Of a stretch of DNA of 64,000 bases, positions 11,824 through 23,648 are shown one piece after another. The stretch comes from Fragilaria crotonensis. Lineage: Eukaryota > Bacillariophyta > Fragilariophyceae > Fragilariales > Fragilariaceae. A program made the position numbers and the translations under genes. The DNA lies in NCBI GenBank assembly GCA_022925895.1, contig JAKSYS010000007.1, positions 124,001 to 188,000 of the forward strand. Direction: 5' to 3'. The notes beneath the pieces are model-generated. The model was not told the DNA's origin. It did not search any database and was given only the letters and a program-made list of their open reading frames with translations. Numbering within the stretch: the stretch's first letter is position 1; each line of letters begins with the position of its first letter.

Positions 11824-12204
11824 TTAACTCTGATCGGGTTTCGCGATGGTACTGAGAAAGCAAAATGTCATGCCTTGACAAAGCTGCCAAGTCTTTTCGC
11901 CAACAAGACCCCGAAGCAAGATGTTGAGAACTTCCGTCATGTTGGCATACAGCGGATCGCCCTCTCGGTGTTTGCGCGTGCATGTTCGCACTAGAGCCTT
12001 CACTTTGCGACGCATCATCACGTCGGTCTTGTCGAGATGGTTGGTTAACATTAGTAGAAGAATACAAAAATGTTTTCGTCGCACCAGCTCGTCCTTTGTG
12101 ATGATGACTATGGACGACGTAGCTGGAGGGCAACACGACGATCGTTCTTCATCCAGCTCCGAAGTCTTGATCTTCAGCAAGTCCTCGGCTGAGAATTGTT
12201 GCAT
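11824..12204 (-). CDS. Hypothetical small protein
   Basis: 126 codons from the ATG at 12204. Not recognised. The sequence looks helical and ordered: SAEDLLKIKTSELDEE, then RRKHFCILLLMLTNHLDK, a basic VMMRRKVKALVRTCTRK, and ANMTEVLNILLRGLVGEK. Regular spacing of Leu and charged residues suggests a small all-helical domain. It stands alone in a gene-poor region and could be one exon of a larger gene. A competing frame at 11765-12136 on the same strand is less protein-like. Confidence 0.4.
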   Translation of the reverse strand: MQQFSAEDLLKIKTSELDEERSSCCPPATSSIVIITKDELVRRKHFCILLLMLTNHLDKTDVMMRRKVKALVRTCTRKHREGDPLYANMTEVLNILLRGLVGEKTWQLCQGMTFCFLSTIAKPDQS

Positions 12205-14114
12205 ATTGATGATTATGCTGTTGCAAGATGAACCAAGATGAAATTATGTCTCTTCCTGCACATATATCGTGATTTTTTGGTTCTCGACGGAAGGGCTATG
12301 CTGGTGGTACGAATGTCGTAAAATGTTAGATGTGGTCGTGGATTGACGATATCTCATTATATGACAATTGCGTTACCTCTTTTGTGTCGAAACGTCTTCG
12401 GCAAAATCGAGAACGCATCGGTTCTCGTTCTGGGTCGAACTTAAACATATATGTCATCTGTTATGACCGAAACGAATCACGTGGCCGTATGCCCACACCC
12501 GAAGTTGACTAAGTAAAACAGGGACGAGTCTACATATGTCCTATGTTGAGAAATGTGCCATTCCATCACGGTGGTAGATATGATTTCCTACTAGTGCCTG
12601 GTATACAATTGTACTGTCTCATGTCTCATGTCAAATATGAAACACACAGTATATAGTATATCAGTATATCGGATTTCTATGTGAAAAGTCGGAGAACGAT
12701 TCTCTACTTCGGGAAAATGTGTTCCACGATAACCCCTAACAGTACATGTTCGAGTACTGGAGTACTTGTACTTGGGAAAGGAGTTCTACCGGTAGACTAC
12801 TCGAGTATGCTACATGTACAGTAGCTAACATGTGCATGTACAGACCTACAAGTACCGGTTGACCAATATCTAATGCAGTATGGTACCGTACCACGGCTAC
12901 AGTCCTGAGTGACTCGACCAGAAGCACTTCAGTGCCGAGTTGTATGTATATATGTTGAATGCCGTATGAGGTATGAGACATGCCATGCTATGACATACAG
13001 TACAGGTAACAGGACCATAGTTGTACTTGTGACTTGTGTATGCTGTGGAATGGCCCGAGGGCATATTTCCCGTCACAAGCATAGTAAAATGTGTGGTATG
13101 AAGTATCAAGTACCAGGTACCAAGCATGTTCGCAGCTAGAGGGAGTAGCAGCAACAGTTGTTACATTGGTCCTCTCGGACGACGTGACAAACGGGCGATG
13201 ACTCGCTTTGTGTCTTCGCTGCGTTTTGGACCAAGTTTAGATTTATATTTACCCTAAAGTAGGTGCCGATTCCTTGAGATGACAATCTGCTTTCACCGAG
13301 GTTCCGCTACAATTGTTATCTGCCGTAGGCCGGGTGGACCTTTCACAAAACTGAATCCGCGCATACTCAAGTTGTCATGCACTAGACTACTATTCGAGTA
13401 TAATAATTTGATTTTGGTATTAGTGGTTAGACGTCGCCTTCGTTTATGTCGAAGACCAACAAGTTCAGTTTTTTTAGCCAAGCTCACAAATTTTAGTTCT
13501 AGTCGTACTACAGTATCCCGTTTTCAACCTCTTCAGTATTGATGTCCAAGAACATTGCTATGGTGTCAATTAGGAGTTCCCAACCAACTCACTCCATCCG
13601 TTCGTCACATTACACGTGTTCTACTGGCAGTGTTCAACGCCTCAATGGTTAGCCGAAGACGTGAAAAGCAAGTCCGATAATGGCTAATCTGCAAATGCGA
13701 AGAGGCGAGCAAATTGGAAGTAGCTACCAGAAGTTCTGTCCCCCCCCCCTGAAGAAGGCGTCACCTGGAAACGCAAGTCTTGCAACGAATTGTCATATGA
13801 TGGCTACCCTGACCCCAATATGACGCTGCCAAGGAATTGAAGCAATCAACAATCAACCTTCCAGGTCTCCAGTTCGACATCGGAATCTCGAGAGAAATAA
13901 GCGCGTGGCGGTCCCTCGTACGAGAATTATTGGTGGTTTCCATTTTGATGGACATCGTAGCTACACTTGTGAACGTGAAGCTTTATTCTTCAGAACCCCA
14001 TTTCGATGGCTTCGGAAATGGTGTTCAAGATGTACTCCACAGCACTTGGATACTCCTTACCGATTGGCGTGCTTGAAAATGGCATGTCCACGTATTCAAT
14101 AACCCTGCATTTAT
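12205..14114. other. Gene-poor interval with dense GTAC words
   Basis: No gene recognised in 1.9 kb. 12585-13130 is the densest patch in the window of GTAC-centred words (for example GAGTACTGGAGTACTTGTAC near 12755 and CAAGTACCAGGTACC near 13110). A run of ten C lies at about 13740-13749. Confidence 0.4.
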
Positions 14115-15602
14115 TCATGAAGATCGAATTGCGGCGACGTACGCTGCCGCTCCATTTCCTGCCGTGTACCCTGTTGACCAACAATTCATAAAGTTGAACC
14201 CGCCAGTGACGCCGTCGACATCAATTATCTCTCCGCAGAAAAATAGGCCTGGGCACTTCTTGCTTTCCATTGTTGTCATGTCAATTTCCTTCAGTGAAAC
14301 ACCTCCAGCAGTCACAAATTCTTCCTTGAAGACCGACTTCCCGGTAACATCCATTTTGCAATCAGATACCATCCTTGCCAAGACGCCAACCTTCTTTTTG
14401 GGGGCTTCATTCCAAATTGTTTCCTTGTCAAATCCACTTTCCGCAACCAATGAAGCCCAGAGACGTCTAGGAATGGCCGATGATTGTTCGGCAAGCATCA
14501 GTGGGCATGATGTCGAGACCGCTCGCTTTGGCGACATGGTCTTGCATTGCCACAACTTTTCGGCGATGTCATCGGCAGAGCCCAGTTCAGGCGCCCAGTG
14601 AATGGAAACATCACCACGATAATTGACTTTATGAAACTCGCGAGCAGCGAAAGCGGATAAGCGCAGTGTTGCGGGTCCCGAAATGCCGTTGTGAGTAATC
14701 AACAGAGGTCCCTCTTGCGACAATAACTGTTTCTTCTTCTTATTCTCCACCTCCACCTTCAAGGTTACTCTCGCAAGTGGAACTGAGACTCCGGACAAGC
14801 CATGGAGCATGCCACCCTCTTGAACTTGGGTTTTGGTATTGAGTGTGAATAGGGAGGGAACTGGATCTACAATGCTGTGACCCAGACTTCGTGCAAAGTC
14901 ATGTCCTGCAGCGGCAGACCCAGTTGCCAAAATCACAGCATCGAAGAATTCGCTTGAATCCTTAAAGTCCACCGAGAACTTGCCAGTCTTCTCATCCTTG
15001 CAAATACTGAATACCTTCCGTTGACGTTGAATGTCGACGCCCGCATCATCGGCAGCCTCCAATAATGTATCGATAATCGTCTGTGAGCTATCACTCGTTG
15101 GAAACATGCGACCGTCCTCCTCTGTCTTGAGTTTGACACCTCTCTTTGTGAACCATTCCCTGGCTTGTTGTGGCGTAAAGTGCTTATGGTACATTCCTCG
15201 CAATTCCTTACTCCCTCGCGGATAGCTTGCTAAAATGTCACCCACAGGCTTGGTTGTGTCATGTAAAACATTACATCTACCACCTCCACTAATCTTCACC
15301 TTGCCCAATGTCTTGGGGCCGGCCTCCAAAACAACCACTTCGGTATCTCTATTGAAAGATGATGATAATGTTGCTGTAGCAGCATCAGCAGCTTGAATGG
15401 ATCCAAAGATCCCACTGGCTCCACCACCGACCACTGCAATACGCCTCATGGCGGCGGAACCGGCATGAGCCGTAGGATGACTCATGGCTGCGGCGGATGT
15501 AACTGATGTAGAAACATGCAATAGACTAAGCCAGCACCATCGACGATGACGGTGGTGGTGTTGCTCTCGTTGTTGATGAGCGAGCCGCCGTAGGACCACC
15601 AT
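14115..15602 (-). CDS. HI0933/BaiN-family NAD(P)/FAD-dependent oxidoreductase
   Basis: 495 codons from the ATG at 15602 in one uninterrupted exon. A basic, Arg/His-rich leader of about 55 residues, with a second Met before RRIAVVGGGASG, looks like an organelle transit peptide. The FAD Rossmann motif is VVGGGASGIFGSIQAA. The family-specific VKISGGGRCNV follows, then a central insertion domain with LITHNGISGPATLRLSAF. The C-terminal flavin-binding end is GLFFCGEIIDVDGVTGGFNFMNC-like. This is the bacterial YhiN/HI0933 fold; BaiN of gut clostridia, a relative, acts on bile-acid intermediates, but the role in algae is unknown. Its promoter side faces the retrotransposon insertion. Identification of the family is firm, function is not. 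Confidence 0.88.
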   Translation of the reverse strand: MVVLRRLAHQQREQHHHRHRRWCWLSLLHVSTSVTSAAAMSHPTAHAGSAAMRRIAVVGGGASGIFGSIQAADAATATLSSSFNRDTEVVVLEAGPKTLGKVKISGGGRCNVLHDTTKPVGDILASYPRGSKELRGMYHKHFTPQQAREWFTKRGVKLKTEEDGRMFPTSDSSQTIIDTLLEAADDAGVDIQRQRKVFSICKDEKTGKFSVDFKDSSEFFDAVILATGSAAAGHDFARSLGHSIVDPVPSLFTLNTKTQVQEGGMLHGLSGVSVPLARVTLKVEVENKKKKQLLSQEGPLLITHNGISGPATLRLSAFAAREFHKVNYRGDVSIHWAPELGSADDIAEKLWQCKTMSPKRAVSTSCPLMLAEQSSAIPRRLWASLVAESGFDKETIWNEAPKKKVGVLARMVSDCKMDVTGKSVFKEEFVTAGGVSLKEIDMTTMESKKCPGLFFCGEIIDVDGVTGGFNFMNCWSTGYTAGNGAAAYVAAIRSS

Positions 15603-16166
15603 CCTTGGCCTAATAATCACTTCAGATGGGACTACTTATCATATTGGAGTTTGATGGAAAAGCAAGACGGCCGGGATGGATGGTGGATGGGAGATGAAGG
15701 AGTGGATGAGAGATAAATATAGTAAAATGAATGAATATAATTTATACGAGACACAGTACCATATTGCATATGGTACAGCAATTGGTCTGTACTGCAGTAC
15801 TCCCTGTAGTACTAGAGTAGACAGTAGACACCATATCATACCTTCGACAGATGGAGACTGACTACCAGGGGGGTACCAGTACTGAGTACGGTCGTTCATG
15901 CCCCTGCAATCAACTCATCCAAGACATTTGTGTAAACTACTGTACTATGCTACAATTGAGTAGTCTACTGGCGTACTACGTACTCCATGCACAAGAATTT
16001 ACTTGTAGACGACTACCATAGTACTAGTACTGTACGCTTGAGAACAATGTATGATGCTTGTACTGTACTCCGAGCTCCGTGTATGCATAGCTTGTGTAGG
16101 GTGGTATTAATCCCTGTACGCCAACCGAATTGCATATGACAGATATGACATATCAACGCATACAGA
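15603..16166. promoter_or_regulatory. Left half of a divergent promoter interval split by element 1
   Basis: Runs from the flavoprotein start to the target-site duplication of element 1. GTAC words are dense at 15750-16070 (CTGCAGTACTCCCTGTAGTACT). Its other half is 24241-24366, upstream of the ribosome recycling factor. Confidence 0.45.
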
Positions 16167-16171
16167 CTACA
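16167..16171. repeat. Target-site duplication of element 1, left copy
   Basis: CTACA directly precedes the 5' LTR; the same 5 bp follow the 3' LTR at 24236-24240. A 5-bp duplication is normal for copia integrase. Confidence 0.85.
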
Positions 16172-16759
16172 AGTCAAGGTACAGCAGCTGACAGCTGTTA
16201 TTGTGCCGTTATTGACGTTGAAATTTCGTCCCCGCCAGCTGAGTCCCATCCGGCTTTGGATACGAAGATTCTCACGCCAACTGTATACGGCGAATCGCCA
16301 GTACGAAAACTACAGTTGTCCCGGACTGCTTTCCGCCCTCATAACCTTCTTTTCTACAACAACAATTTGTCCACATTAACCCAGTGCAATTCAACTGCAA
16401 TTTCCCTTCATGTGCCAACTAATTTCCAACATGTGTCCCTCATCATGTTGGCTAAGTCTGGCCATGTTGCAACAGTTGTTGCGACCGTCAATTCGCTCGT
16501 GAAAGCGGAGTTGGTCCTGACATTTCAATGCCCTTATCAGTGGGATGAAGGCTTTGAATGTTCACTCCCACAACCCTCTAACTTCGCGAAAGTAGATCGG
16601 CAAGATTCAATCGGACCTGGATTGAATTGGTTCCTTCAAAGTGAAACCTAGAAATAAGCTCATAAGTTAAACAACACTAGAATTAATAACTCTACGTTTG
16701 ACCGAACCCGGATTTCTACGAACTAGTACGCAGCCTTGATCACGCCGTGTACTTCGACT
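16172..16759 (+). repeat. 5' LTR of element 1
   Basis: 588 bp, starts AGTCAAGG and ends TTCGACT. Differs from the 3' LTR at a T/C, a GG/AA pair, and CCC/CC. The LTR is open in one frame for about 157 codons, most likely by chance. The sequence just inside, TGGTTATTTTCGCCC counting the LTR's last T, sits where a tRNA primer site should be, but I cannot assign a tRNA. Confidence 0.93.
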
Positions 16760-16999
16760 GGTTATTTTCGCCCAATAATAAGACTTACCCTCTAACGCAC
16801 TTTCCTCTCCGGCAAGCTCGTTTCAAGTTCCTTTCAAGGTTACGCTCCGCGTCAAGGCAGGTCTCCTCCGGTGATCCTGCGACAGCCCCACGTCTTCCCA
16901 AGACTAGGCTGATTCATTGCTCTCTGCCAACTCGAGTACGCAGTCAGCAATCTGTTGAGTGGTTGAAGATCTGCTTTCCAAGCCAAGACTCCAATCATC

Positions 17000-18564
17000 A
17001 TGTCGGTTCCACCATCTGAAGGCTCTACGTCCCCGACGAATCTTCCAGACGAACCTGTTGTTGGAATCCTCGGGACTGCTGTCGAAGGCCGCGGCAATCC
17101 AGAAGGATTCGAGATCTCCGATCCTGTCGACGTTCGCCTCACCGAGGCAATCGCTCAAGCCAGGACTCTTGCTACTGATGAAGAGTCTGTCTTGGAGTTC
17201 CCAACTCAATGACTGCCCCAGTGGAGCTCCCAGCTCCTTCAAGCTCAAGCCTCTTGTTCCCCTCATTGGGGAATCACTTTGGTGACCAAGGATGAATGGT
17301 CTGCTTGGACAGGTGGAAAGCCCAACCACACCTGGACAGGTTTGGATGGCTCCATTGCTCTCCTAGAGCACACCTCTCCCAACCAGCTCCGCCCTGTCTA
17401 TGTTTCTGCAGCCCAGAAGGGCTACAACTTCAGGAGAACTGGGCACAAGATCTCCTTCAAGCCAAGTGATGATTTGATCAGCTTCCAGAATGTTGTCTGG
17501 GATCATCTCAAGGACACTGGCATGGACTCCATTGCTTACCTCAGGGACCCAACTGACGACGCCAAGATGACTAACGTTATCAAGGCTCACGCCAGGTACA
17601 CGGTCCAGTCGGCAAAGTTGTTGGCGGAAGCTCAAGTTCAACGCTACGACAAGTATGACAGGACCAACGACATGGCAGCCAGGACCTATTTGCTTGCTTC
17701 ACTCTCACTGAGCTCAGCAACAAGGTGACTGAGAAGTTGGATGATTCTGACTCCTTCCCAGTTGTTTGGCTCCAGTTCCTCAAGTCCATCCAGTCCACCT
17801 CCATTGAGAGGTTTGAAGATCTCAAGGCCATCATCAAGGCCAGGCTCCCAAGTCAGTACTCTGGAGAGAACCTTGAACAATTGGCAGCTCACTTTCGCAA
17901 GGATGCAAATGAGTTGACAACTGCTGGCCAGTATGACCACAACCTCACTCTGGCCATGCTCAAGATCTTTCTTTTGGCTGGTGGTTCTGGCAATGAGGAC
18001 TTCCGCTTCCCCCTGAGATCTGTCAAGCAGAACTTGGAGCAAGCTCTGTTGGACATTGGATTCAAGGACAAGGAAGCTGCCAACCTTCACATGCAAGTCA
18101 ACAAGCTGACCTACAAGGACATCTGCGCTCACGCAGAGGATGCCTACAGGACGCTCTTTGACAGGAAGGAGTGGCCACCTGCACGTCACACTCGCGACTC
18201 CAAGGCTCCACCAGCTGCATTCGGAAACATGGCAACTCCAATCACCAGAGCTGAGGTACTCAACCTCATCCAGTCCAAGGCCTCCAACAATGGTGCTGGA
18301 CTTGCCAAGAAAGGAGTCTGTCACAAGTGCAACAAGCCTGGACACTGGTCGCGCGAATGCCCAGAGAACAACAAGGGCAAGGGCAGGAATGGGAATGGCA
18401 ATGAAAGACCAAAGGATGTCAAGTCCTGGAAGTCTACTCCTCCTCCATCTGGAGCACCTCAAGTCAAGCAAGCCAACGGAAAGGCTTTCAACTGGTGCGC
18501 AAGCTGCAAGCGTTGGACCACTACCCGCAACGGCAACGCACACTGGCGTCAAGAAGAGCTCTGA
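17000..18564 (+). pseudogene. gag: gag of element 1, frameshifted
   Basis: Capsid and nucleocapsid polyprotein. It starts at the ATG at 17000; the frame changes near 17200 and near 17700, and the protein continues convincingly in each new frame. The middle part is a helical gag core (17725 onward: FPVVWLQFLKSIQ, ARLPSQYSGENLEQLAAHF). A CCHC zinc knuckle, CHKCNKPGHWSREC, lies near 18320-18361, followed by a Gly/Asn/Lys-rich tail. The frame is lost again at about 18530-18564. The many breaks with so little LTR divergence suggest consensus errors at least in part. Confidence 0.85.
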
Positions 18565-19569
18565 GGGCCCTCAAGGTGTTGGTTCTGCAATCAACAATGT
18601 CTCCCTTGCCTTCGATCCATCGGTGTGGACCACGGAAATTGAGGTCGTCCCAAGTGTGACTGACGCGCTCTTTATCCTGCGCACCATGGTGACCCGGATC
18701 CTCCCGTACTCGTTCTACTGCTCACCTACGTGATGGCAATATTTTCAGTCCCGTTTGCAAAAACTATGTGGACCTCCACGCTGGAAATTATTCAACTCGC
18801 CATGGCGCATTTTAACGCCGTCGATTGGAGCCAAGTCATGGCAATCCTTCGAGCGCATGTCATGGTCGTTCGCCCGCACGTCTCGCAATTTTGGAGGCTC
18901 ACCAGGAGGCGCTCATTGCTCCATTGCTTTGGGCCTTACTGGCCATGGTCGTACTGTTCTGGCTTCCTAAGCCCAGCTCAACATCGCCTGAGCCTGATCC
19001 TAAGGAGCTACCTTCTCGCCGCCATCGTCGTGCTCTCAAGCAACACAATCGCAAGGTCACACGACGCGCGAATGTTCCCAAGCCGGAAGTATTCGCTCCC
19101 ATGGACTGCATCGCAGGTACCCCATTAACTTGCGATCCATGGGACGCTACATTCGGAGGAATGCACCAACGTTGGTTGAACAACAGCAGCAAGTGCAGTT
19201 GAACGACCTTCACTCCAAGGTTGCAACTCTCCTTCAGCGTGTCGACTCGCTCAAGCGCTCCATTCCGCGATCAACTCACTGGACCTGCCGCCACTGCAAC
19301 GATACAATCGTCCATGGGCCAACTGAACCTTGCCCCAAGCTCCGTAACACATCCCGCTCGCCATCGGATTTGTCGACGCAAGAGGAAGGGCCAGGATCAA
19401 CCACTGCGATGTCAACGACGCCTACCTCGACGCTCCGCTTCGCCAGCAGCGACGCCGCGCTCGCAGGCTTCCCAAGTCCAACGGCGTCTATCGCCCCGTC
19501 TCTCCCATTGGCTTCCAAGGCCTAGGGAACCATCAGTGGACCTCCAAGCAACTTCAAGCTGCTCGCAAG
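18565..19569 (+). other. Linker between nucleocapsid and protease of element 1, with membrane-like segment
   Basis: About 1 kb, coding-like in changing frames, between the zinc knuckle and the protease. In one frame, 18909-18968 encodes a strongly hydrophobic stretch (ALIAPLLWALLAMVVLFWLP) followed by a Pro-rich and then basic region. Further on are a Gln-rich, heptad-like segment (near 19175-19260) and a CRHC with a later Cys (near 19286-19334) that could bind metal. I do not recognise these as standard copia domains. Confidence 0.5.
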
Positions 19570-22500
19570 ATGGCAATGCAAGTGAACATGGCTAAGTTTC
19601 CAAACGGCAACTACTCCACAATCCTTCGCATGGCTCTCCAGTCAACCGACCGCTTCCGCGAATCCCTTCCCAAGGCTTCAACGTTTCCTGTCATTTGGGA
19701 CTCTGGTGCAAGCATCTCGATCACTCCTGACCGCAAGGACTTTGTTGGACCCATCAACACCCCTGGCCCTATCACTCAACTGCAGGGCATTGCAAAGGGA
19801 CTCAGGATTGAAGGCCAAGGTCATGTTCTGTGGGCAATGCAAGATACTCTGGGCAACCTAAGGATGCTCAAGGTCCCAGCATACTTGGTGTCTTGCATCA
19901 AGGTCAGGCTCCTATCCACCACAAGCTTGCTCCAAGCTTACCCTGGAGAGACCATCACCATTGAAGCTCATCAACTGACCTTGAGTGGCACCTCTGATGA
20001 AGCCAGAGGGCAACTCATTGCAAGAGTCAACCCTGACAACAACTTGCCTACCTCTGATGCACACCGCAGCTCAGATACTCCCAAGGCAGTTGCAGCTCTC
20101 AACATTACTCTCAACACTGTTCATGAGAGCAACCTCAACTTGACTGAAGCTGAGAAGGAGTTATTAAGGTGGCACCACCGCCTTGGACACCTTTCCTTTC
20201 GCAAGATCCAATTCATCATGCGAACTGGAGTCCTGAGTCGGAGTGAGTCGCATCGATCACTCCATACTGCTGCTTGCCGAATTGTCAACCCTCCCAAGTG
20301 TGCCGCATGCCAATATGGGAAGCAACATCAGCGACCAGCTCCTGCCAAGATCACAACTGTTATCAAGGATCGAGCTGGAGTTCTCAAGGCAGACAACTTG
20401 CTCCCTGGACAACAAGTCTCCATTGATCACTTCATTTGTGGAACAAAGGGAAGGCTCTTCTCTTCAGCTGGAAGGAGCTTGAACTCAGACATGTTTGCTG
20501 GTGGCTGCCTCTTCATTGATCATGCTTCCAACTTTGTGCATGTTGAGTTTCAGAAGCATCTGAACACTCATGAGACTCTGAAGGCCAAGCAGAACTTTGA
20601 GTTGATGGCAAGGGACAGTGGAGTCATTCCACAATCCTATCTCTCTGACAATGGTGGGAGCTTCACCTCAGCTAAGTTCACTGAGCACCTTGGAACTCTG
20701 AAGCAAGTTGTCAAGTTTGCTGGAGTTGGAGCTCACCATCACAATGGCCATGCTGAGAGGGCAATCCAAACGATCATGTCAATCGCTCGGACAATGATGC
20801 TCCATTCAGCAGTACATTGGCCAGATGTGGCTGATGCAACACTTTGGCCAATGGCAGTCTCCCATGCTATCTTCCTCCACAACCATGTTCCTGATTTGGC
20901 AACAGGTCTCTGTCCAAGTGATGTCTTCACCAAGTCCAGATGGGAGCAAAGGAAGTATCATGATCTGCATGTGTGGGATGTCCTGTGTATGCTCTTGAGA
21001 AGACCATTGCAGATGGAAAGAAGCTGCCTCGCTGGAAGCCTCGGTCCATCCGCTGTGTCAACATGGGGCTCTCAAGAAACATGCAAGCACAGTCCCCTTG
21101 GTTTTGAATCCAGAGACAGGGTACATCACTCCCCAATATCACATTGTGTTTGATGATTGGTTTGCAACAGTGGCTACCAATGTGGATGCCCTCCCGGATT
21201 TTAATACAACGCGTTGGGCCCGTTTGTTTGGCGACTCAAGATATCAGTTCCCATTCGATGACGACGACGACAATGATGCTACAGAGGAAGCGCGAATGGA
21301 CTCCCAAGCTACAGAAGCCATCAATGAGAACCAAACAAGAGTTGCTGCCTCCATGGATGAAGCTGTTGCAATTGAACAACTCCCAGTTCCTCCCTTGGCT
21401 GAGGCTCCACCCAGGACACCAACTGTTCCACAGCCATTGCCAAGTTCTCCATTGCTCACTCCAAGGCCTCCAACTCCCATGATGTCTCAAACGAGGAGCA
21501 GTCTATCGATCCTCGGTCTCTCCAGTCTCCTCCAACGCCAGACATCAGAACTTCACCTCTGCAACGCCGTCCACACTCCAGCTCACAAGCCAAGGAAGAG
21601 ACGCCACGCAAGGTCCCAGCTACCCCGATCTCCCCAGTTCATCAGCCAATCTTCTCCCCAGTTCGGAGCAGACCCCAATGTCTGAAACGAGGAGAGTCCT
21701 GTTCCAGACAATGCATTCGCCCTTGACTCACCACGTGACGAGCAACCAGTCAAGTCGCCTCCGCCACCAACGTCTCCGCGCCGGTCCAACCGCATTCGCG
21801 CAGCACCACAACGCCTTGGATACGATAACACTCAAGGCCATGGATACTTTGCTTCTCCAAGTGCTTGGATCTTTGAGGAAAATGGAATCATCCTTTCCCC
21901 AACTGCCTTCAAGGCAGCTGCATCTGATCCTGACACTCTGAGCTTTGACCAAGCTATGGCTGACATTGAGCATGTGACCAAGTGGATGGAGGCAGCTGCT
22001 AAGGAAGTGGCAAGCCTTGAGAAGAATGGGACTTGGAAGGAAGTCAGTATCCTTGAAGCCAAGACCAAGATTCTCCCAGGGACTTGGGTATTTCGGCAAG
22101 CGATCCCCAGATGGAGAAGTCACCAAGTACAAAGCGCGCTACTGTGTTCGAGGCGACCTTGAAGAAGGAGAACCTGAAACCTATGCCCCAGTTGTTGCTT
22201 GGAGTTCAGTTCGATTGTTCCTTGTCTTGTCCCTAACATTGGGATGGCAAACTTGCTCCATTGACTTCAGCAGTGCCTTTGTCCAAGCCAACCTAACTGA
22301 CCCAGTCTGGATCCACATGCCAAGAGGCTTCAAGTCTGATCAGCCAAGCGACCAAAGGACTTGCCTACGACTTGTTAAGAGCCTCTACGGTCTCTCGGTT
22401 GCTCCCGCCTTTGGTATCAACACATTCGTGAAGCACTCCTCCTCCAAGGATTGAAGCAGAGTGCCACAGACTCATGCCTCTTGTACAGCAAGACCATCAT

Positions 22501-23507
22501 GATTGTTCTCTATGTTGATGATCTTGGGATTGCCTACTCCAACAAGAAGGATCTTGACAAACTGTTCCAGGATCTTACTGATTTGGGTTTGGAGTTCACT
22601 CGTGAAGGCACCTTCACTGACTTTCTTGGAATCAAGTTTGTCAAGGATGAAGTTGCCAACACTGTCACCCTAACACAAAGGGTTTGATCCAGAAGATCAT
22701 AAAGGCAACAGGACTTCAAGACTGCAACCCCAACCACACCCCTGCTATGCAAGCATGCCTTGGGATTGACCTGATGGAGAACCCATGGATGAGTTCTGGA
22801 ACTACCGCTCTATTGTTGGAATGCTCTTGTACTTGTCAACAAACACAAGGCCAGACATCACATTTGCAGTAAGTCAAGTTGCCAGGTTCAATCATTCTCC
22901 CAAGAAGAGCCATGCCATGGCAATCAAAACAATTGTCCGCTACTTGCATCGCACTGCTGACAAAGGAACTATTGTGACTCCAACTGGAGACCTCTCTCTT
23001 GATTGTTATGTTGATGCTGACTTTGCTGGCCTCCATGGTCGTGACCCTGATCATTCTGACACCAGCGCCAAGTCCCGCACCGGCTACATCATCACCCTTG
23101 GAGGTTGTCCAATTCTCTGGAAGTCTCAACTACAAACAGAGATCTCCCTGTCCACATTGGAATCTGAGTACTCTGCTCTCAGTGCAAGCATGAGGACTCT
23201 GTTGCCACTTCGTGATCTTCTTGGAGAAATCTGCAAGGAATTGACTCTGCCACCTGACTTCAAGTCTACCATTCGCTGCCGCGTCTTTGAAGACAACAAC
23301 GGTGCTCTGCTGCTCGCTACCAAGCAACGCATTACTAATCGCACCAAGTACTTCCTGGTTAAGTGGCACTTCTTTTGGCACCACGTCCGCAACGGAGATG
23401 TCGAAGTGCTCAAGATTGCAACCACTGACCAGTTGGCTGACTACCTTACCAAGGGCCTCAATCGAGAAGTTTTCGAACGCATTCGAAAGCTTGCTCAAGG
23501 TTGGTGA
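19570..23507 (+). pseudogene. pol: pol of element 1: protease, integrase, reverse transcriptase, RNase H, frameshifted
   Basis: Retroviral-type aspartic protease with VIWDSGAS near 19690-19713. Pre-integrase zinc region HHRLGHLS plus CAAC near 20170-20320. Integrase with catalytic Asp (SIDHF near 20420), Asp (LSDNGGSF near 20645) and Glu (HAERAIQ near 20750). The frame changes between 20960 and 21100. A Pro/Thr/Ser linker follows, then reverse transcriptase with YAPVVAWSSVR, SIDFSSAFVQA and the active-site box LYVDDLG near 22511-22531. Copia RNase H follows (DCYVDADFAG, STLESEY, EDNNGAL, DYLTKGL), ending at the stop at 23505-23507. Further breaks lie near 22100, 22450, 22680 and 22790. Confidence 0.92.
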
Positions 23508-23635
23508 CACGCGGCACCGCCGCACTTGTGTTGGGTGGATTTAAGAGTGTTCCCTCTTATCCTGCAAGCCCATATGTTTATTGTTCATGTCCTACATTTT
23601 CACCACACCATCACTAATCTATTTCTTGTTTCATT

Positions 23636-23648
23636 GAATGAGAGGGAG
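23636..23648 (+). other. Polypurine tract of element 1
   Basis: GAATGAGAGGGAG abuts the first base of the 3' LTR. This is the expected primer site for plus-strand synthesis. Confidence 0.75.
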
